DNA from: Krasilnikovozyma curviuscula
Lineage: Eukaryota; Basidiomycota; Tremellomycetes; Cystofilobasidiales; Mrakiaceae
Assembly (NCBI GenBank): GCA_014825775.1
Contig: MVAQ01000066.1
Location: 29,633-93,632, forward strand
DNA length: 64,000 bases
Direction of reading: 5' to 3'
Shown here: positions 56,282 to 64,000 of the stretch, piece after piece
Layout: the number at the start of each line of letters is the position of its first letter
Position numbering within the stretch: the first letter of the stretch is position 1
Made by a program: the position numbers and the translations under genes
The notes under the pieces: model-generated
The model's database searches: none
What the model saw: only the letters and a program-made list of their open reading frames with translations
What the model was told of the DNA's origin: nothing

Positions 56282-58479
56282 CTATTCAAACCCTTGATAG
56301 TTTCGATAAGTCTCCAACCAATACTGGAGTCGTGAGTCCTTCCAATCAGAAGTGAACTCCACCTCTCCGTTGTTCAAGAACTCGATCCTCGTTGGCGCTT
56401 CGTCTGAGTATTTTGGCCAATCTTTCTCTACATTCCAGTCCACAGAAGCTACATCAGTATCTCCGTCGAGTCATAAAATCGAGCCATAATACAAGAAACA
56501 AAGGGAAATACAGCAAACTTACCACTCAAATCTCCCTTCGCGAACGCCCACCACCTCTTCTCCATCTCCCGACTCGTCTTGACTTTCTCTTCCGGCCCGC
56601 CCAAATCTTCCACGAGTCCAAACAAGAATGGCGTGTCAAGTACATGATGCGCTCCCCAACCTTGCTTACCCACATATCCGTCCCACACCGTGTTGAAGAA
56701 ATACACTCTCACTTCCGGTGTCTCATGGGTGTACATGTTGGCGTGCAAAGAGAGATTGGTACACATCACGGTAGAGGGCCCAGCGCAGTTATAATCTGTC
56801 CCAAACTGCACACCAGGGGAGGTCGTCGGGTGAGAGTAGAGCATTGAGTCCTTGACGTTGTATATCTCAATACACTCTTCGATCTTGGAGATTTGTGGAC
56901 CGAACGCGCGTGAGATGTGGGCCAAGGCTCCTTCGACGGTACAGAGCTGTGTATTGATCACAGTCATTTTAGTCGTCGCTTACAGCTAACCAGATGAAAG
57001 ATATGAGGCTGGAAACGTACGGAATCGGCTGCGATTGTGAGCTCGTCTTTGGTCCATCCTACGAGACGACAGGGAGGTATCAACTCAGCTAGTTAGAACG
57101 TTCAGTTGTGAAGCCTGGTTTCATCTCACCTATGATAACAGATTTGCAATGAGGATCCCAATCACCATTCTCAAACTGAGGTGCAGGCCAGCGCCAAGTG
57201 CCTATGTTCCAAACGCAGCGAATAAGTTCATCTTGATGTTGCTTTTCCAAATCCTTAACATACCTTCAGCATTATCCTCGCCCTCTGGTATCCAAGGGAT
57301 TTCTCTCGGGTACTTCATTGAGAACTCAAGTAGGTCAGAGGCGGACAGTGCCTTCAGTTGAGCTACTCGCTCCGACGGAGAAGCTGTAGCAATGTTGAAT
57401 TCTTTGAGAAGGAGATCGTAGCGAGAGTAGTTGCCGTTGACGATTTTGTTGGGCTGAGATGTGATGTGATGGAACAGAAGATGAGACAAGTGTAGAGTGA
57501 TAAGATTAGCTCCGCATCTCTATCAAAACACTGCAAGAAGAGAAAAGAAAAAATTAAAGACAAACCAATGTACAAGCCGTTCCACTCATCATGACTGCCT
57601 TCTGAAACAGTGCCTCCTCCTCATCGACTCTCCTGCGCGCGAGATGCATCGCAACGGAACACCCGCCAGCTGACACACCGAAGAGCGTCACATTCGAGTT
57701 ATCTCCTCCAAAATGGGATATTTGTGTGTTGACAAAGCGCAGAGCGAGAAGCTGATCGTACATGCCGTAGTTTCCTGACAAGCCCTGTTTGTCGAGAGAT
57801 CGTAGATCATCGTGCGCCATGAATCCGAAGATGCCAACTTGGAAAAGATAAAAAATCAGATTCAAAAAATCTGGTCAACAACTGAGAGGAAATAATGGGG
57901 ATGAACCTCTGTAGTTGAACGTAACGACAATGGTTGGCTGCCCTTCCTTCTCGGAGTTTCTCACGAACTCAGTTGGATCATTCTGGAAATCATCAGCTCT
58001 TCCAATAGTGAATCCACCACCATAAATCCAGACCTTGTAACAAGAATTAAAAATGTGTCAGCAACAAGAAAAAGAGCAAATGGGTGGGTGCTCACCATGA
58101 CAGGCAGCTTTCTCTCTCCATAATCTCCAGCTGGCCTGAAAACATTTAAGAATAGACACTCTTCACTCTGAGGAATCACAAGCGTCCTATCAAGCTCCTT
58201 TCTTTCCCTCAGCACAGAAGCAGCCAACGAGCTCCTCGCCTGCAATGGCGCGGCCCCAAACTCTCTGCATTCCAAGGTACCATCACCAAAGGAAATGACT
58301 GGCGTGGGTCTTTCCCATCGAGATGCCTGAGCATACGGTATTCCGAGCCATTTGTGAACTGGTGATAACTGTCCGGGTTGGTTGGGTAGCTGTGAATTCA
58401 CAGAGCGCTGGAGGTCGTGAGTATCTGAGAAGCCACGTATGTTACCCAGAGAGGGGAGAATGATATCCAGTGATGACAT
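56282..58479 (-). CDS. type-B carboxylesterase
   Basis: Exons 58096-58479, 57907-58033, 57566-57837, 57264-57453, 57130-57201, 57021-57058, 56523-56946 and 56282-56448 give 557 aa, typical for the family. Landmarks are SEECLFLNVFRP (type-B signature 2), VMVWIYGGGF (oxyanion hole), GVSAGG with the nucleophile Ser, an acidic residue in GTDYNCAGPS, and the catalytic His in WGAHHVLDTPFLFG. No signal peptide is seen (MSSLDIILPSLGNIRG), so it is probably intracellular. The natural substrate cannot be read from sequence. Nearby genes do not suggest a secondary-metabolite cluster. Confidence 0.93.
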
Positions 58480-58876
58480 TCTGATAAGTTTGATGGTTGG
58501 GAGGGGGGATATTAACTTCAAAGTTCGGATTTTCTACATACACGCCTGATTTCTATCTCGTCCGGTCGCTCGTCCAACACCAGCACCCGGCTTTTCCGGA
58601 AAGCAAAATAAGCACCGCCCATCACATCTTCCGTTGAGGAACTGTAAACAAGGACTAAGTCTTGGAGATGAATACTTGCAGAAGCGCTGTCAATCGACCA
58701 TTGAGTGCCGGTGCTGCTGAACTTGCGCTTTCAGGCAGTTGTGGACACATTCATGCGGATATGGAAATGTGCAAGGAATAACCATAATCAAATCGCGAAG
58801 ATTAAGAGGGGAGGTGGCATGGGACATTGAGTTGACATTGAAACGTCGTCGTTGAAGGTTGAGAGGATGATTCCAC
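58480..58876. promoter_or_regulatory. esterase promoter / DsbA-like gene 3' UTR
   Basis: This 397-bp gap separates two minus-strand genes: the esterase start at 58479 and the stop of the DsbA-like gene at 58877. I see no coding exon or RNA gene in it. Confidence 0.4.
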
Positions 58877-59950
58877 TCAAGCAGTGACGCTCTTCTCCAG
58901 GAACTCTTGCCATTCAGCTTCTCCCCAAGAACTAGAAATAGAGTTCTCAATCAACCCTGTTGACACATGGGCATTAAAGGTCAGCACACGAGTCAAGGGA
59001 AGAGCGATAGGTCAGTGATGCTAACCATCGAAAAGAGCGGTTGGTGAGACGTGGATGCCGTTCTGCCTAGAGAGCTTGATAAAGTACTTGAGGTCATTAG
59101 TTACATCAACGCCGCCATTCGGAGTCGTCTTGGGAGTACTGTAGCAATCACAGAGGCAAAGTCAGTCTCCCGCCCCCACCCCTCCGCTCTCGCACGAGAC
59201 ACAATGAACCTACATCAAATCTCTGACTTTTCCAACGACTTGAGAGGCAACAAGAGAGGGTTGTTGCTTGGAAACAACCTCACCAGCCACTAAGCGGAAA
59301 ATAAGTCACCAACAGTTTAGAAACCTCAGTTCTGAAGTCGGAGAAACAAGCGCAGACTCACAGAGAGCAAGTTCATCTCTGACCTGAGAGGGATTCTTCT
59401 CATACGTTGGACGATCAAAGAACTTATCCTGCTCATTAATCAGCTGCAAATAATCAACGGAACAGAAACCCAAGCAGATTCAGCACCAGTCGAAGCTTTC
59501 AAACCAAGGCAATTCACGTACAGCAAGGGCAAAGGCATACCACCCCTTTGGATAGTTATGCCCGACAGCGATTGACGCCTCGTGGACCCATGTAGACGAT
59601 GCGTGCCATGGTTGGACCTTAAGTTTCAAACGTACGGTTCAGAAAGATACGTCATTCATTCATTCTCAACGAGGGGAGGAGCCTCCTCACCTGAGGCCTC
59701 AAGAGCAGCTGGACTTTGCCATCGTATTTCCCACCTTTGCTGACCCATTTCACAACTGAGGTGTCCAGATTGTTCAAGATCTTTTTTGAGACTGCTTCGA
59801 CGAAACACGACAGTCTCATTCAGCTGACGCCAACTTCGAGTCGGGGGGAGAGACTTTACATGGGCAGACGAAATCGAACCAGATCTCGACAACGTGGGGT
59901 GCTGATGGAGAACCGATACGGTGGAATGCAAGAGATGGTTTCAGCGCCAT
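58877..59950 (-). CDS. DsbA-like thioredoxin-fold protein lacking a CxxC motif
   Basis: Exons 59860-59950, 59691-59794, 59522-59617, 59362-59443, 59214-59289, 59026-59138 and 58877-58956 give 213 aa. The beta-alpha start HVVEIWFDFVCPSVSKKIL aligns with the DsbA/FrnE family active-site loop (WxDFxCPxS). It keeps only the first Cys, because the position of the second is Val/Ser. A conserved helical insert (PWHASSTWVHEASIAV) and a C-terminal cis-Pro region (GIHVSPTALFDGLIENS) support the thioredoxin fold. Without CxxC it is unlikely to be a dithiol oxidoreductase. Glutathione-S-transferase-kappa-like or redox-inactive roles are possible. No signal peptide is evident. Confidence 0.85.
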
Positions 59951-60226
59951 TTTATTGGTTTCTTTAAGGTGATGCTGGTTGAGAGGCGAGCTTACTCCAT
60001 CGCGCTCGTTCACCATCTATAGATATAGACGCCCAGGAATGGCTAATTCTTTATACATAGGGTACTTCAAGCTTCCATTTAACGATTCTTCGTGATTTAC
60101 AGTATTGATTTGATAATTGACAAATTCTCGTTAAACTGGCTAAAATAAACACTCTCGTCTTCTCAAAACCACGTTCTTCAAAGGACTTTCTATTGGACAG
60201 AAAGAAATCTACAGAGAGAACATCAT

Positions 60227-62190
60227 CTAGAGAGCTGGAGCGGTAGCACCAGTGATGAAAGTCGCACCCTAAGGAATGTTGAAAATCAGTTGAGATTGCG
60301 CCATCGGAATGTGATGAAAGATCGAGAGTAGTTACCTTGACGAGGGATGGCTCAAGTTCCTCAACAGCAGCCTTCAAGAGTCCTTTCTCAACGTCGGTGA
60401 CTTTGCCGATAGGGAGGATCTTCTCAACACCGCGAGTACCAAGCTCGACTTTGACGGAGAAGAATTCCTATTACAAAGCACAACGAACCATGCCATCAGT
60501 ATAGGAAATCCGATCAACATAAAAAGGCAACATTTTCTCACAAGTTCAGCTTCCAATTCCTTGGAGACAGCAGCACCTCCTTCCTTGTCACTCGCCAAGC
60601 TGACGAACGAAGGGACAACGATTCCCTTCTCGCCGGCGGCAGCCTTCAAGACTGCGTTAGCGAACTCGGCGCCAGCATACGCCATCGAGAGGGTAGCGGA
60701 TCCAAGGCCGTCCTTGGCCTTGACGACCTCGTCGCCGCCGAACTGGATGCGGGTGACGAGCGCTTCCAGGTCAGCTGCGCTCACTGACGATGGAAGAGCT
60801 GGGGAAGATTGAGAGAGGAGGGGGACGATTGTGTGCCCCGAATGACCACCAACGACTGGAATGACATCTGAAAAGAAGAAGGAGTGATAGTGGATCAGTT
60901 TAAGTCACACTATAGAAATAAAGCGAGTTGGGTGTCAAAATTACAGTCCTTAGCCTTAGTCGGCTCGCCAGCGATGGAGGAAACAAAGGTTGAAGCTCTA
61001 ACGACATCAAGAGTGGTGACACCGAACAACCTGGAAAAAGCATCCGAGATGGGGTACAATCAGCATCTCGCCCACATACCCAAATACGCGAACCCAACAG
61101 CTGTTGGCCCAGCTTGCAGAGTAAGAAAGCAATGCGCGAAACTCACTTCTTTGGGTCATAAGTACCAGCAGCTTTAAAGACTTCAGCAAAAACGCTAACG
61201 GTCGAGTTGACTGGGTTGGAAATGACGAGGACAAAAGCTTTGGGGGCAGAGTTTGCAATTTCTTTGGCGAGGTCTCTGCAAATACCCGCGTTGATCTAGT
61301 TTTTATCCGGCGATCATGTATAAATTTAAAATAGAAGACAAGTGGAACGTGAGTTGCTGATATGAACGGAACGATACGGCCGGGGGAAGTTTTACCTTGA
61401 AGAGATCATCACGAGTCATGCCTGGCTTTCTAGGGACACCTGTAAACGCCGAGCAATCGACACCAAACGGCGGGTTGAGCTACAAAGACCACTGAAAGAT
61501 GCTAAACTTGATGGCTTACCAGCTGGGATGATGACCAAATCGGCGTCTTTGAGGGCGAGAGGAAGGCCGGTTGGTGGGAGAAAAGCTTGCACTTGAGCGG
61601 CGGTATTGATGTGTGAGAGATCAGCTCCAACCTAAGAGGAGGAGTATCAGCCAGAGACTAGAGATATCAGTTAAGGAACCTTTTGTAGACGGCAAGAATG
61701 GTTCGCTGTGCCGTGTTGAGTTCTATCCAAAACCAGCTTCGTTAGGTCCGACCCCCCCTTCACGTCCGCTCTACCTCCCCCTTCCTGCTGGTTTCCCCAC
61801 TTCTCCCTAACATTCCAATCCTATGCTGGCATGCAAGCAAAACAAGAGAAATACTCACACCAGGGGCATTCACGACATCGAACAAGCTCAACTAGACAAA
61901 GCACAAAGCCATGTGAAAAAATGAGATTAATGTCAGCGCTCGTTCATCGTTTTCATTCCTTCGGAGAGATTCTCCTCGACATACTTCAGTGACCAAAGGG
62001 TTGATCTTGAGGAGGAGAGACAAAGGTTGACCTATACCACCTGCGACACGACACGAATGGGAGAAAAGCGAATCAGCATCTCGTTCAAAAGAGCGACTGC
62101 CGCCTTGTCTGCCCCATCGATCCCGTTGTTGGAGCACATCAGAGAAGTGTAGGACTGACCAGCAGCACCGAGAACGACAGCTTTGACCAT
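60227..62190 (-). CDS. MDH: malate dehydrogenase (NAD-dependent)
   Basis: Ten exons (62160-62190, 61985-62040, 61859-61891, 61520-61631, 61396-61439, 61147-61295, 60945-61030, 60542-60867, 60336-60467, 60227-60268) give 336 aa. The N terminus [20 protein letters not shown] is the dinucleotide-binding loop. [13 protein letters not shown] contains the substrate-binding Arg pair, TTLDVVRA the Asp of the relay, and [15 protein letters not shown] the catalytic His. The enzyme interconverts malate and oxaloacetate. There is no N-terminal presequence and the C terminus (ATAPAL) is not a PTS1 signal, so this copy is probably cytosolic. A separate mitochondrial isoform is expected elsewhere. Confidence 0.96.
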
Positions 62191-62988
62191 TTTAATAAGG
62201 AAGGATTTGGTTAGGTTTGGGAGAGAAAGCGGGAAACTGGGATGGAGACTATGGATGTAGATGGAAGTCAGGTTCGCAGGGGTTGGGCTTTTGGGACCCC
62301 ACCTGTCGCGCCGATGTGGCTAGTCGAGAGGCAGTCGACGCTCGAGAAATGGGAAAGACAAAACTTACCCGAATGCAGGTTGAAGGGTTGAAGGAAACGT
62401 TCGGAACGTCCTTCCCTACTGTTTCGTTTAGCGGGTTATTCGATATATCCGATATCTCAGAACGGAGGGAGACGTTTGCCGTCTGGTCGATAAAACCGAA
62501 GGGACGAAGGATCAACCAAAGCCCGAAGATGATGCCTCCCCTATGTCATCCATTGTGAGTAGTTTCTATCCCTGGTTCGGGTGATTTGAGAAACCACTTG
62601 GGAGAACCTGAGAAAAAAGTGCAAGTCGCTTCCAGCCGAAACAGAATGCGCTGCTTTTCCACGAGTTTTTGTTGTGTCAAGATACATCGATCACATGATA
62701 TAAATAATTCAAAAGAGTATGAACACTGGAAAGGGAAAGATGGAAGAGTGCTCAAGCGATCTGTGAGCAATCAGTGAAGAACAACATGCCGCATTATTCA
62801 CATATTTACGTTTGATTAAAGAGAAAAGTTGATATGTTACGCTAGGAAAGTTATGACACAATCCTTGAATGGGTGAGGGGAAATGAGAGTTGTAAGGTGG
62901 GCGAAAGAGTCGTTCGTTAGAGAGTTGAGTGAACCTTGACGCCAGGCTATTTGTCATCGCACGTTCGGCTGCAGTCGAGGGTGAATTC
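62191..62988. promoter_or_regulatory. MDH promoter region / hydrolase 3' UTR
   Basis: These 798 bp lie upstream of MDH and downstream of the hydrolase, both on the minus strand. Two frames on opposite strands (62.2-62.6 kb) lack recognisable motifs. It likely carries the MDH promoter with 5' UTR. Confidence 0.45.
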
Positions 62989-64000
62989 CTAGTTTGTATT
63001 CTGGTAGTCCACAAAGGCTTGGACTAATTCACCGCGGAAACCTCGTCAGTCAGATCGCACTCCGAAGCGTCCAATATTGACTATCAACCTGACTGACCTT
63101 CATTCGAGACGGGGCTCGAAAACTCATTCTTGATGCCATGCATTAAACTGAGGATTGGGTCTAGATGATCCATCGTCCTGTAAGCCCTACTCTGTACATG
63201 CGGGACGCCCAATCCGATCAGCACCTCCTTGAGGAACTCGGACTGAGTATGCGGTACCAAATCATCTTTCCCACTAACGAACCCATATAATTAGAGGATA
63301 TCAGCTTTGTGAATCAGGAAGAGTTGAACAGGACTGTCGCCAAGATAGCTCACCCATGAATCATCAAGAATTTGCTGGGCAGCCGTTCGACCTGGATCAA
63401 ATTCTTCGACGCGAAGAGAACATGGCCGGGCGAATTGATCATGCATTCTGTCTGGGTAGCTCCGCAGATGCGCCGTAAGGGACTGATGTGTTCGAGGTAA
63501 GTGAGCGTTTCGGATCGGATTTGAGAGTCGACGTTTGTGATGGGTGCAAGGCTACAAGCAAGGTGCTCATCAAGAGCGTCAAATTATAAACCACCACAAT
63601 CAAATCAGCAGAGGTTTGAAGAGAGAAAAAACTTACAGGATTAGACCCTCGATGGTAGGACACTTCACCTCCTCACCGTAAATCTCTAGACTCATGAGTC
63701 CATTCGGCAACTCCTCTGGCAAGTCATCAAAGTTATCAAACCCATCTTTCAGTTTGTCAATGGTCTTTGCACTGTTCCCGTAGCCCAAAGAGTCGTCAAT
63801 GCTCTGGTTGAAGAGATAGTCGTCACGGGAGCGGACAACGGCTTCTTGGACCACTGTGAGGAGGGCGATGCATCCTCCTGTTCCATGACCGGCAATGTGG
63901 ATTCGCCGAGGATCACCGCCATAATCACTAAAGTTGTGTGGAAGGGGATGATGGTTAGCAGAGAGACAAAGATCCGAAAAGGAAAGAAAGGGGGGGGGGG
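62989..64000 (-). CDS. alpha/beta hydrolase, 5' end outside window
   Basis: Exons 62989-63041, 63098-63273, 63354-63550 and 63637-63927 are in frame. Further 5' exons lie beyond the right edge. The alpha/beta hydrolase fold is shown by the nucleophile-elbow region RRIHIAGHGTGGCIALL and by FLMIHGGKDDLVPHTQS, which carries the acid-bearing loop (GxxDxxVP). A His likely to complete the triad is in RTMDHLDP. At the elbow the expected G-x-S-x-G reads GHGTG, with Gly replacing the nucleophile Ser. The closest fold relatives are kynurenine-formamidase-like and isoprenylcysteine-methylesterase-like enzymes. Substrate is unknown, and catalysis is doubtful unless an adjacent Thr substitutes. Confidence 0.8.
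63990..64000. repeat. poly-G run at window end
   Basis: Eleven consecutive G close the window, within an intron or upstream part of the hydrolase gene. Its true length is unknown because the sequence stops there. Confidence 0.8.

Noticed and set aside
62217..62558. 113-aa plus-strand frame upstream of MDH
   Set aside because: It lies head-to-head in the MDH promoter with an antisense frame of equal length. Neither has recognisable features.
1..64000. CRISPR array, prophage, insertion sequence or biosynthetic gene cluster
   Set aside because: No spaced direct repeats, phage structural genes, transposase motifs or co-located biosynthetic enzymes were found. The lone esterase and hydrolase do not make a cluster.

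Overview
The window reads as nuclear DNA of a basidiomycete fungus, most likely a tremellomycete (Cryptococcus/Kwoniella-like). Nearly every gene is cut by many short introns (about 40-100 nt, GT-AG, occasionally GC-AG), genes lie on both strands with little space between them, and the proteome is typically eukaryotic: eIF2-gamma, ribosomal protein eL36, KNL1, tuberin, DHHC and GATA proteins. No prokaryotic operon, CRISPR array, integrase or intact transposon was seen. Gene models were built by reading exons and splice sites by eye. For most genes the exon lengths sum to a whole number of codons, which is a strong internal check.

Layout. 1-10.3 kb is a minus-strand series: the 5' half of a PHD-finger (SET3-like) gene, a 1.9 kb gap, PIF1 helicase (16 exons), a METTL14-type m6A-writer subunit and an RRM/SR splicing factor. 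10.6-12.6 kb: eIF2-gamma (+). 13.2-15.1 kb: a Cid1-type terminal nucleotidyltransferase (-) with an apparent 1-nt frameshift; it shares a 160-bp divergent promoter with PPM1 leucine carboxyl methyltransferase (+). 16.7-18.2 kb: a DHHC palmitoyltransferase (-). 18.7-21.6 kb: a large helical, possibly PPR-like protein (+). 21.9-22.7 kb: a tentative unknown gene (-). 22.9-29.4 kb: tuberin/TSC2 (+, 2014 aa). 29.9-31.1 kb: PIH1 (+). 31.4-33.2 kb: a secreted, probably GPI-anchored Ser/Cys-rich protein (+). 33.8-34.6 kb: eL36 (+). 36.2-39.9 kb: a two-finger GATA factor with a DUF1752-like N terminus (+). 40.4-44.6 kb: the kinetochore scaffold KNL1/Spc105 (+). 45.4-47.8 kb: an unknown, possibly mitochondrial 809-aa protein (-). 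48.5-51.4 kb: TCF25/Rqc1 (-). 53.6-54.8 kb: PDAP1/PP28 (+). 55.1-55.9 kb: an unknown 157-aa protein (-). 56.3-58.5 kb: a type-B carboxylesterase (-). 58.9-60.0 kb: a DsbA-like thioredoxin-fold protein (-). 60.2-62.2 kb: malate dehydrogenase (-). 63.0-64.0 kb: the 3' part of an alpha/beta hydrolase (-), cut by the right edge.

The genes do not form one pathway. They are housekeeping functions: translation (eIF2-gamma, eL36, Rqc1), RNA modification and processing (METTL14-like, SR protein, TUTase), growth control (TSC2, GATA factor, PPM1), chromosome segregation (KNL1), genome maintenance (PIF1) and metabolism (MDH, esterase). I found no convincing undescribed system. The most checkable oddities are the TUTase frameshift, the in-frame TAG upstream of the 55-kb gene, micro-exons including a start-codon-only exon, two GC-AG introns, the dead-looking METTL14 and hydrolase catalytic motifs, and the full SILK/RVSF/MELT set in KNL1.
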